NCBI GenBank assembly: GCA_036260075.1
Contig: DATAAM010000180.1
Coordinates: forward strand, 1-15,066
Length of the DNA stretch: 15,066 nt
DNA from: DATAAM01 sp036260075
Lineage (GTDB): Bacteria; Actinomycetota; Acidimicrobiia; Acidimicrobiales; JAHWLA01
Direction: 5' to 3'
Shown here: positions 6,469-13,488 of the stretch, in pieces
Numbering within the stretch: the stretch's first letter is position 1
How the letters are laid out: each line of letters opens with the position of its first letter
The notes under the pieces: model-generated
What the model was told of the DNA's origin: nothing
Database searches by the model: none
Seen by the model: only the letters and a program-made list of their open reading frames with translations
Translations under genes and position numbers: made by a program

Positions 6469-7776
6469 ATGACGCTCGTGCGCGCCGGCGGAGGGATCGT
6501 GTGGCGGGAGACGCACCGCGGACGCGAGGTCTTGCTCGTCCACCGCTCGCAACGCGCCGACTGGAGCCTGCCGAAGGGCCACGTGAAGTCCGGGGAGGAG
6601 ATCGTGGACGCCGCGGTCCGCGAGGTGCGGGAGGAGACCGGGTACCGGGTCGGGCCGACGCAGTTCGCCGACGTCTTCTTCTACGAAGCAGACGGGGAAC
6701 CGAAGATCGTCGCCTTCTGGCACATGGCCCTGTTGGCCCCGCGTCCCGACGGCCCAGCGGACCACACCGCGGAGTGGTGCACCGTGGAAGAGGCCCTTGA
6801 GCGACTGACCCACGAGCAGCACCGAGAGCTGTTGAGAACCGCCTCCGAGCGCGCCGTCGCGCTGCCCAGGGGGGTGGAGGAGGCGCGGGTGCCCCGATGG
6901 GCGGGGCTGTACCGGCGCCGGCTCTACGGCTCGCTCCGGAGTCAGTCCGAAGAGCTGACGCTGACGGCGTCGGCCGCGTCCGTCCGACGCGACACAGACG
7001 ACAGCTGGATCACGCCCGCGCTGCGCCTCCTGGCGGCATCGGCCGAGGCAGCGCGACGCGCTCACCGCCAGGACGAAGCCTGGCGGTGCCTGCACGCGGC
7101 ACGCCGCTTGGAGGTGCTGGGCTTCGAGGAGGCGCAGGTCGGCGCGGAAGCCGTCCGGGTGCGATCCGAGGCGGAGCACAAGCTCGGTCCGTGGCGGCGG
7201 AATGCGGTGCTCTCCGTGCTTGCGGAGATGAAGGCGGGCGACGCGAGAGGCAACCGTCAACGGCTGGCCGCGGCGCTCTCGGTGATCGACGAGCACTCCG
7301 GCAACGAGCACCACCGGAGGTCGTTGATCCTGCGCCATCTCACGGCCCAGGCGGCCGTCCTCCTGGTCGCTCTGGTCGCCGTCGTCCTCTTCATCGGTCG
7401 GAGCTGGATCACGCTCGAGGAGCCGCTCCGATCGCACGGCTGGGTGGTGGTCGCCGTCGCCGCAGCAGGAGCAGCGGGGGGCGCCATGAGCAACGTGCAG
7501 CGCATCGGGACGGCGAGCGCCCGCGGGCGCGTGCCGGAGGAGTCGCTCAGCCTGGCGTTGGCCGCGGTTCGGCCGCTGGTCGGCGCCTTCGCCGCCGTGG
7601 TCGTCTACGTCCTGCTCCGGCTCGGCATCCTTCAGTTCGAGGACCCGAAGACCGGTACCGCCGTGGCCCTCGCCTTCGCTGCCGGGTTCACCGAGCGCGT
7701 CTTCACCGGAGCAATCGGCACGCTGACGGGCGAGAGCGGTGGTCAGGCGGCGAACGCCCGCCACAGGTCGGCGTAG
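6469..7776 (+). CDS. Nudix hydrolase fused to a C-terminal membrane domain
   Basis: A 435-residue two-part protein. Residues 1-140 are a Nudix hydrolase, cutting a nucleoside diphosphate linked to another group. The Nudix box is complete at 37-59: Gly37, Glu43, Arg51-Glu52, Glu55-Glu56, Gly58. The preceding DWSLPKGH is common in the MutT/Ap4A-hydrolase branch, but the substrate is unknown. Residues 175-285 are helical and charged (AWRCLHAARRLEVLGF at 204-219; WRRNAVLSVL at 242-251; DEHSGNEHHRR at 274-284). Membrane segments follow at about 292-310, 325-341, 363-386 and perhaps 398-416, with GAAGGAMSNVQR (334-345) and AFAAGFTERVF (402-412). I recall similar C-terminal modules without a Nudix domain but know no assigned function. 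Codon choice looks less extreme in GC than the neighbours, which may hint at separate acquisition. Its last 34 bases overlap the convergent ABC gene. Confidence 0.85.
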   Translation: MTLVRAGGGIVWRETHRGREVLLVHRSQRADWSLPKGHVKSGEEIVDAAVREVREETGYRVGPTQFADVFFYEADGEPKIVAFWHMALLAPRPDGPADHTAEWCTVEEALERLTHEQHRELLRTASERAVALPRGVEEARVPRWAGLYRRRLYGSLRSQSEELTLTASAASVRRDTDDSWITPALRLLAASAEAARRAHRQDEAWRCLHAARRLEVLGFEEAQVGAEAVRVRSEAEHKLGPWRRNAVLSVLAEMKAGDARGNRQRLAAALSVIDEHSGNEHHRRSLILRHLTAQAAVLLVALVAVVLFIGRSWITLEEPLRSHGWVVVAVAAAGAAGGAMSNVQRIGTASARGRVPEESLSLALAAVRPLVGAFAAVVVYVLLRLGILQFEDPKTGTAVALAFAAGFTERVFTGAIGTLTGESGGQAANARHRSA

Positions 7777-10700
7777 GCGCCGCCCCGGGCCACCAGCTCG
7801 TCGTGGTCGCCCTCCTCCACGATGCGCCCGTCGCCGACGACGAGGATGCGGTCGGCTGTGGCCGCCGTGGGAAGCCGGTGGGCGACGAGCAGCGTGGTCC
7901 GGCCCTCCGCCACCCGCCGCATGGCCGCCTGCACCCGTGCCTCGGTGGCCAGGTCGAGGTTGGCGGTGGCCTCGTCGAGCAGGAGGATGCGGGGGTCGAC
8001 AAGGAGCGCGCGCGCCAGTGCGACGAGCTGGCGTTGCCCCGCCGACAGCGACTTCCCCCGCTCGGCCACGGTGGCGTCGTAGCCGCCGGGCAGCGACCGC
8101 ACCACCTCGTGGGCGCCGACGGCGCGGGCCGCCTCCTCCACCTCCGCGTCCGTGGCGGCGGGGCGGCCGTAGGCGATGTTGTCGCGGATGGAGCCGGAGA
8201 ACAGGTGCGGCTCCTGGGGCACGAACCCCAGCTGCCCTCGGTAGGCACCGAGGTCGATGTCCGTCAACGGGATGCCGTCCACGAGGACGCGGCCTTCCGT
8301 GGGGTCCTGGAAGCGGGCCACGAGCTTGACGATGGTCGACTTGCCCGCACCGGTGCGGCCCACGAGCGCCACGGTCTCGCCCGGCCGCACGTGGAGGTCC
8401 ACGCCCGCCAGCGCGTCGACCCGGGCGCCCGGGTAGCGGAAGCGCACGCCTTCGAACCGGATGTCGCCGCCGATCCGGCCCGCGTCGAGCGGACGAGCGG
8501 GCAGGGGCGTTGCCGTCGGCGTGCGCAGCAGCTCGTCGATCTTCTGGGTGGAGGCCTGCGCCTGCTGGTACTGGTCGAACACCTGCGACAGCTGCTGCAC
8601 GGGAGCGAACAGCTGGTCGATGTACAGCAGGAAGGCCACCACCACGCCCGCGCTGACCGCGCCGTCGTCGACGAGCGCGGCACCCGCAGCCAGCACCACC
8701 GCGGTGGCCACCTTCGACAGCATCTCGACGAACGGGAAGTACAGCGCCACCAGGCGCTGGGCGGCGAGACGGGCCTCGAAGTACTGCTCGGCCACGTCCC
8801 GGAAGTCCGCGCTGTTGCGCGCCTCGCGGGCGTACGCCTGCGCCACCCGCACGCCGGAGATGCTCTCCTGGAGGTTGGCGTTGACGGCGGCAATGCGGTC
8901 TCGGGCGCGCACGTAGGCGTGGCTCGCCCGCCTGCGGAACCACACCGTGGCAAGCACCAGCACGGGGAGCACCGAGAGGGCGGCCGTGGCCAGCGACGGG
9001 CTCACCGTGATCATGACGACCACCACCCCGACGAAGCCCAGCGCCTGCACCACCGCACTCACCATGCCTGTCTGGAACAAGGCCGAGAGCGACTCCACGT
9101 CGGTCGTCATCCGCGTCATGACGCGGCCCGCTGCCTCTCGTTCGTAGAAGTCGACGGACAGGCGTTGCAGGTGGGCGAAGATGCGCAGCCGGAGGGCGAA
9201 CAGCAGGCGTTCGGCCGTGCGGCCGGTCCAGCGGGTGATCGCCCACTGGAGCACCCAGTCGGCGAGCACGGCGGCGAGGAAGCCGAGCGTGGCCGCAACG
9301 AGGGCGGCACGGGAACCGTCGCGCACGCCGCCGTCGAGCCCGAGGCGCACGAACACAGGCCAGCTGAGGACCGCGACGGCGTCGAGCGCCATGAGGACGA
9401 GCGCCACCAGCAATGGGCGCCGGTACGGGCGCAGGAACCGACGCAGCGTGAAGGACCGGTCGTCGGCCGTCTCCGCGGCCACGTCGACGTCGGGCTCGTC
9501 GTGCGCCGGCGGCAAGGCGGCGAGGGCCGCCTCCAGCTCGGGCGTGGGCGCGAACGCAGGCGCTTCCATGCCCATGCCCATCATCCCCGCGCCCCCGCCG
9601 AACCGCATCGGGGCAACCGGCCCCACCGCCGTTCTGGGGGAGGATTCCCGCGCTGGAGCGCGTGATTCCTCCCCCAGAACCGGGAGGGTGACGACGCGGT
9701 CGGCCAGGCGCAGGGTGGAGTCGCGGTTGGCGATGAGGATGGTGGTACGGCCCTCCATGAGCCGCCGCAGCGTGTCGTGGATCTCCTCCTCCACGCGGCT
9801 GTCGACAGCCGACGTGGCGTCGTCGAGCACGAGGATCCGAGGATCGGTCAAGAGCGCCCGGGCGATCGCGATGCGCTGGCGCTGGCCGCCCGAGAGGGTG
9901 AGGCCCCGCTCCCCCACCACCGTGTCGTAGCCGTCGGGCAGGGCGGTGACGAACTCGTGCGCCTCGGCGGCGCGCGCCGCCGCGTCGATCTCGGCGTCGG
10001 TCGACTCGGGACGGCCGTAGGCGATGTTGGCCCGGATGGTGTCGGAGAACAGGAAGCTCTCCTCGAACACCACGCCGATCTGCCGGCGCAGCGATTCCAG
10101 ACGCACGTCGCGCACGTCGATGCCGTCCACCCGCACGGCGCCCTCCTGCACGTCGTAGAACCGCGAAAGGAGCGAGGCAACGGTGGACTTGCCCGACCCG
10201 GAGGGCCCCACGAGCGCGACCCGCTCGCCCGGCCGCACGTGCAGCGTGAAGTCGCGCAGGACGGGCTGCGAGCGCAGGTAGCCGAACGTCACGCCGTCGA
10301 GCTCGACCTCGCCCCGCAGCGGCGGGAGCTCGACCGCGTCCGGGCGCTCCTGCACGACCGGCGTCGAGTCGAGCAGCTCGAAGATGCGCTCGGCGCCCGC
10401 CCGTGCCTGCTGGCCGAACACGAGCAGGGCGCCGAGCATGCGGACCGGCATCACCAGCTGCACGAGGTAGGACGAGAAGGCAAGGAACGTGCCCACCGTG
10501 ATGCGATCGTTCACGACCAGCCAGCCGCCCAGCCCGAGCACGGCGACTTGGCCGAGCGCAGGCACGGCTTGGAGGAGCGGCCCCAACCGCGCCTGGAGGC
10601 GCACCATGCGCAGTCGCGACGCGAACAGGCCGCGGGCGGCGTCGGTGAGGCGGTCCAGCTCGCGGCGCTCCTGGCCGAACGCCTTCACGATGCGCACCCC

Positions 10701-11318
10701 GGTGACGGCCTCCTCCACCACGCCCGCCACGTCGGCCGCCCGCTGCTGGGCGTCCCAGCCCGCCGGGAAGACCGTCGATCGCAGGCGGGTGGCGGCCACG
10801 AGCACAGCCGGGATCACGAGCAGCACCGCGACCGTCAGCAGCGGTGACAGCACCGCCATGACGACCACGGAGACGACCAGCATCACGAGGTTCCCGGTGA
10901 GCAGGGGGAGGAACGAGAGCAGCCCCTGGAGCAGCGCCACGTCGGAGCCGGCGCGGGAGACGAGCTGGCCCGTCTGCATCTCGTCGTGGCGGACGAAGTC
11001 GAGCCGTTGGAGGTGGTCGTGGATCGCCGTGCGCAGGTCGTGCTGGACGTCGAGCACGACGCGGCCGCCCGCGAAGCGGCGAACGAACGCGGCCCCGAAC
11101 CGGAAGGCCGCCGCGCCCAGCAGCAGCGCCAGCCACGGGACGAGCGGCCTGCGGTCGTCGAGCACCACGTCGTCGAGCAGGACCTTCTCGATCAGGGGCG
11201 TGAGCGCCGCCACCGTCATGCCCACCACGGCGGCGCCGAACGACAGCGCCAGGTGGGGCCAGTGGGCCAGGAGGTACGGGAGCAGCCGGCGGATCCAGCC
11301 CGGCCGCGAGGCGCTCAC
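7743..11318 (-). CDS. Full-length ABC exporter: two fused half-transporters with one degenerate ATP site
   Basis: A 1191-residue inner-membrane ABC exporter, arranged TMD1 (about 10-315), NBD1 (335-545), linker (546-622), TMD2 (623-930), NBD2 (950-1191). Most bacterial relatives are separate half-transporters of about 580-620 residues. NBD1 has Walker A GPSGSGKST (371-379) and LSGGQ (475-479). However, the Q-loop residue is Glu419, the catalytic Glu is Asp500 (ILVLDD) and the switch His is Asn531 (IANR). NBD2 has Walker A GRTGAGKST (987-995), Gln1035, catalytic Glu1116 and His1147, with an altered signature LSAGQ (1091-1095). This is the pattern of heterodimeric exporters with one working and one degenerate ATP site. 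GTG 11318 was chosen over longer in-frame starts because it overlaps the upstream stop (GTGA) and the family's N-terminus begins there. Substrate (lipid, drug or peptide) unknown. Confidence 0.93.
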   Translation of the reverse strand: MSASRPGWIRRLLPYLLAHWPHLALSFGAAVVGMTVAALTPLIEKVLLDDVVLDDRRPLVPWLALLLGAAAFRFGAAFVRRFAGGRVVLDVQHDLRTAIHDHLQRLDFVRHDEMQTGQLVSRAGSDVALLQGLLSFLPLLTGNLVMLVVSVVVMAVLSPLLTVAVLLVIPAVLVAATRLRSTVFPAGWDAQQRAADVAGVVEEAVTGVRIVKAFGQERRELDRLTDAARGLFASRLRMVRLQARLGPLLQAVPALGQVAVLGLGGWLVVNDRITVGTFLAFSSYLVQLVMPVRMLGALLVFGQQARAGAERIFELLDSTPVVQERPDAVELPPLRGEVELDGVTFGYLRSQPVLRDFTLHVRPGERVALVGPSGSGKSTVASLLSRFYDVQEGAVRVDGIDVRDVRLESLRRQIGVVFEESFLFSDTIRANIAYGRPESTDAEIDAAARAAEAHEFVTALPDGYDTVVGERGLTLSGGQRQRIAIARALLTDPRILVLDDATSAVDSRVEEEIHDTLRRLMEGRTTILIANRDSTLRLADRVVTLPVLGEESRAPARESSPRTAVGPVAPMRFGGGAGMMGMGMEAPAFAPTPELEAALAALPPAHDEPDVDVAAETADDRSFTLRRFLRPYRRPLLVALVLMALDAVAVLSWPVFVRLGLDGGVRDGSRAALVAATLGFLAAVLADWVLQWAITRWTGRTAERLLFALRLRIFAHLQRLSVDFYEREAAGRVMTRMTTDVESLSALFQTGMVSAVVQALGFVGVVVVMITVSPSLATAALSVLPVLVLATVWFRRRASHAYVRARDRIAAVNANLQESISGVRVAQAYAREARNSADFRDVAEQYFEARLAAQRLVALYFPFVEMLSKVATAVVLAAGAALVDDGAVSAGVVVAFLLYIDQLFAPVQQLSQVFDQYQQAQASTQKIDELLRTPTATPLPARPLDAGRIGGDIRFEGVRFRYPGARVDALAGVDLHVRPGETVALVGRTGAGKSTIVKLVARFQDPTEGRVLVDGIPLTDIDLGAYRGQLGFVPQEPHLFSGSIRDNIAYGRPAATDAEVEEAARAVGAHEVVRSLPGGYDATVAERGKSLSAGQRQLVALARALLVDPRILLLDEATANLDLATEARVQAAMRRVAEGRTTLLVAHRLPTAATADRILVVGDGRIVEEGDHDELVARGGAYADLWRAFAA
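9631..9680. repeat. 50-base near-perfect palindrome inside the ABC exporter gene
   Basis: GTTCTGGGGGAGGA (9631-9644) and TCCTCCCCCAGAAC (9667-9680) are perfect 14-base inverted repeats. Pairing continues inward through CGCGCT/AGCGCG to a two-base centre, with only two mismatched pairs (9645/9666 and 9648/9663), so 46 of 50 bases are symmetric. It reads in frame as residues 547 to about 563 of the exporter, at the join of its two halves. There is no T-run after either arm, so it is not a standard terminator. It may be a mobile palindromic element or a fusion scar. Confidence 0.85.
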
Positions 11319-11515
11319 GATCGTTCGCGGACTCGGCGCACGATGCCCCACGTCACGACGGCGAACGCGATCGACACGGCGGCGAGGAGGACGTGCACGA
11401 GCTTGAAGGCGGTGCTCCGATCGTCCTCGCCGAGCAGGTTCCACACTCGGTTGGCCCACACGAAGACGGTCCAGACGACGAAGGCACGGAGGACGAGGGC
11501 ATCACGGCGGGTCAC
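11315..11515 (-). CDS. Small two-helix membrane protein, SCO4848-like
   Basis: A 66-residue integral membrane protein. Hydrophobic helices span about 6-22 (ALVLRAFVVWTVFVWAN) and 38-59, separated by a short polar loop (LLGEDDRSTAFK, 27-38) and ending in a basic tail RRVRERS. The arrangement (a tryptophan-rich first helix, a loop with STAF, then KLVHVLLAAVS) resembles the actinobacterial SCO4848 family of unknown function. The GTG at 11515 was chosen because TAGCCT (11529-11524) lies 8 bases upstream; the frame stays open further upstream but runs into the divergent gene. Its stop overlaps the ABC exporter start (GTGA at 11318-11315), so the two are coupled and it might assist or belong to the exporter. 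That link is inference from position. Confidence 0.72.
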   Translation of the reverse strand: MTRRDALVLRAFVVWTVFVWANRVWNLLGEDDRSTAFKLVHVLLAAVSIAFAVVTWGIVRRVRERS

Positions 11516-11557
11516 GCGGACCAAGGCTAGACGGGAGGCCGGGGGTAGCCTCCGGTC
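11516..11557. promoter_or_regulatory. Divergent promoter region of the ABC unit and the acyl-CoA dehydrogenase
   Basis: Identical TAGCCT boxes face outward: minus strand 11529-11524, 8 bases before the GTG at 11515, and plus strand 11546-11551, 6 bases before the ATG at 11558. Neither start has a good Shine-Dalgarno, so both mRNAs may be leaderless. A short inverted repeat, GGAGGC (11534-11539) and GCCTCC (11548-11553), overlaps the plus-strand box and could bind a regulator. Confidence 0.5.
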
Positions 11558-12781
11558 ATGGCGCCCCCGCCGACCGAAGAGGAGCTCCTCGCCGAGGCCA
11601 AGGCGTTCCTCGATGCCAATGCCCGGCCGAAGCACGAGAAGAAGCTCGTGTGGGGCGAGGGGCGCGACGCCGTGGGCCTGTTCGCCGAGAAGACGCCGGA
11701 GGAGGAGCAGGCGGAGGTCGCCGCCGCTCGGAGCTGGCGCACACGGATCTTCGATGCGGGCTTCGGCTGGATCACGGGACCGGCGCGCTACGGCGGGCGG
11801 GAGCTGCCCCGGTCCTACGAACGGGCCTGGCTCTCCCTCCTCTCGCAGTACGAGGCGCCCTCGATGGCGCCGCTCGGCATCGGCCTCGGCATGATCGCCC
11901 CGACGATCCTGGCCCACGGCACCGACACGGCGAAGGACCTCTACCTGCGGGCCATGCACCGCGGCGACGTGATCGCCTGCCAGCTGTTCAGCGAGCCCGG
12001 TGCCGGGTCCGACCTGGCCTCGCTGCAGACGCGGGCCGAGCGCGACGGCGACGAGTGGGTGGTCACGGGCCAGAAGGTGTGGACGTCGGGCGCCCAGTAC
12101 TCCGACATCGGCGAGATCATCTGTCGCACCGACCCCGAGGCGCCGAAGCACAAGGGGCTCACCGGGTTCATCGTCGACATGCGGGCACCCGGCGTGGAGG
12201 TGCGGCCCCTGCGGCAGATGACCGGCGGAGCGTCGTTCAACGAGGTCTTCTTCACCGAGGTGCGGGTGCCCGACGATCACCGCCTGGGCGACGTGGACAA
12301 CGGTTGGACGGTGGCCCTCACCACCCTGATGAACGAGCGGGCGGCCATCGGCGGGGGCGGGCTGGGGGTGGGCGCGGGCGCCATGGCCCTGGCCCGGCTG
12401 ATCGCCCTGTTGCGCCACCTCGGCAAGGACAAGGACCCATTGCTGCGCCAGAGGCTGGCCGACGTCTACGTGCGGGCGTCGGCGGCCCGCTTCACCACCC
12501 TGCGGGCCATGGCCACGATGCAGGCGGGCGGCGTGCCCGGCCCCGAGCTGTCGACAGCCAAGCTGGCGCTCACCGACAACATGCAACGGGTGGCCCGCTT
12601 GGTGGAGCAGGCGCTGGGGCCGAAGCTCGTAGCCGACACGGGCGAGTGGGGCACCTACGCGTGGGCGGAGTTCGTGCTGGGCGTGCCAGGCATGCGCATC
12701 GCGGGCGGCACCGACGAGGTGATGCGCAACATCGTGGGCGAGCGGGTGCTGGGGCTGCCCAAGGAGCCGCGAGCCGGCTAA
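11558..12781 (+). CDS. Acyl-CoA dehydrogenase (FadE-like)
   Basis: A 407-residue FAD flavoenzyme that introduces an alpha-beta double bond into an acyl-CoA, passing electrons to ETF. The N-terminal helical domain is followed by the flavin-contact segment ACQLFSEPGAGSDLASLQTR (140-159) and KVWTSGAQYSD (173-183). A beta domain with FIVDMRAPGVEVRPLRQMTG (204-223) and the C-terminal helices with GGTDEVMRNIVGERVLGLP (383-401) follow. In medium-chain enzymes the catalytic Glu lies just before the C-terminal Gly-Thr; here that place is Gly383. Glu260 in the TLMNER helix is the likely base, as in isovaleryl- or steroid-type members. The ATG at 11558 lies 6 bases after a TAGCCT box. Its TAA shares 4 bases with the convergent permease stop. 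The substrate is not determined; branched-chain or sterol-like acyl-CoAs are possible. Confidence 0.93.
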   Translation: MAPPPTEEELLAEAKAFLDANARPKHEKKLVWGEGRDAVGLFAEKTPEEEQAEVAAARSWRTRIFDAGFGWITGPARYGGRELPRSYERAWLSLLSQYEAPSMAPLGIGLGMIAPTILAHGTDTAKDLYLRAMHRGDVIACQLFSEPGAGSDLASLQTRAERDGDEWVVTGQKVWTSGAQYSDIGEIICRTDPEAPKHKGLTGFIVDMRAPGVEVRPLRQMTGGASFNEVFFTEVRVPDDHRLGDVDNGWTVALTTLMNERAAIGGGGLGVGAGAMALARLIALLRHLGKDKDPLLRQRLADVYVRASAARFTTLRAMATMQAGGVPGPELSTAKLALTDNMQRVARLVEQALGPKLVADTGEWGTYAWAEFVLGVPGMRIAGGTDEVMRNIVGERVLGLPKEPRAG

Positions 12782-13473
12782 CGGGCGGGGCGGCCTCGGG
12801 CTTCGAGGCGGGCCACCAGCCGCAACATCGGCAGGGTGATCAGGAGATAGGCGAGCCCGCCCGCGACCAGCGGCGAGGTGTTGCCCCGCGTGTTCACGAA
12901 GTCGCGGGCGAACTTGAGGATCTCCTTGCCCCCCGTCACGGTGCCGAGCACGGCGAGCAGCGACGTGTCCTTGAACAGGGCGAGCAGCTCGTTGGTGAGC
13001 GGCGGCACCACGATGCGGAACGCCTGGGGCACCACCACCTCTCGCATGACTGTGCGGTACGGCATGCCGAGGGCGCGAGCGGCGTCGACCTGGCCCCGGG
13101 GCACGGCCTCGATGCCCGCCCGGATCGTCTCGGCGATGTAGGCGCCGTACACCAAGGAGAGGGCCAGGCACCCGGGCGTGTAGCGCTCGTACGGGAACTG
13201 GACGCCGAGGGCGATGGGCAGGCCGAAGCCGATGAACACGATCGTGAGGAGCGCGGGCAGCCCTCGCAGCACGTCGATGTAGACGGCCGCGGGCCACCGC
13301 AGCAGCCGGCGCCGGCTGATCCGCATGAGCGCGAGCACGAGGCCCCATGCGATGCCACCGGTGAAGCTCAGGATGGTGAAGACGACCGTGTTCTTGACGG
13401 CCTCGGTGAGAAGTTCCGGGAGCATGTCCCGGATCACCTCGAGGTTGAAGAACTCCCGGCCGAGCTCCTCCAC
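12778..13473 (-). CDS. Polar amino-acid ABC transporter permease (HisM/GlnP family)
   Basis: A 231-residue inner-membrane permease of the His/Glu/Gln/Arg/opine family, at normal length. It has about five hydrophobic segments (about 27-50, 62-90, 100-119, 150-178, 202-220). The cytoplasmic EAA loop that docks the ATPase is intact around AETIRAGIEAVPRGQVDAARALGMP (positions 114-138), followed by VVPQAFRIVVPPLTNE (147-162) and FKDTSLLAVLG (167-177), typical of this family. The GTG at 13473 lies 15 bases after the stop of the binding-protein gene, so the two form a transport unit. No ATP-binding subunit lies next to them: downstream is the convergent acyl-CoA dehydrogenase and upstream is RNase HII. 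The ATPase must be encoded elsewhere or shared. Confidence 0.92.
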   Translation of the reverse strand: MEELGREFFNLEVIRDMLPELLTEAVKNTVVFTILSFTGGIAWGLVLALMRISRRRLLRWPAAVYIDVLRGLPALLTIVFIGFGLPIALGVQFPYERYTPGCLALSLVYGAYIAETIRAGIEAVPRGQVDAARALGMPYRTVMREVVVPQAFRIVVPPLTNELLALFKDTSLLAVLGTVTGGKEILKFARDFVNTRGNTSPLVAGGLAYLLITLPMLRLVARLEARGRPAR

Positions 13474-13488
13474 GGCCGTGCCCGGCCG

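Noticed and set aside
9631..9680. The large hairpin as a transcription terminator
   Set aside because: No T-run follows on either strand, and the reading frame continues through it into a complete second half-transporter.
10905..10918. A GGGGGAGGA run resembling the palindrome arm
   Set aside because: It shares only about nine purine-rich bases, lacks an inverted partner and sits in ordinary TMD1 coding sequence, so it is probably chance.
5251..11136. A very long open frame (1961 codons) on the minus strand crossing several genes
   Set aside because: It is rich in Arg, Pro, Gly and His with no recognisable domain, and lies out of frame with clearly real genes. It is a by-product of high GC content.
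11319..11459. Longer N-terminus of the ABC exporter (start at 11459)
   Set aside because: The extra 47 residues are Arg-rich, match nothing in the family and lie over the small membrane protein gene; the GTGA overlap start is better.
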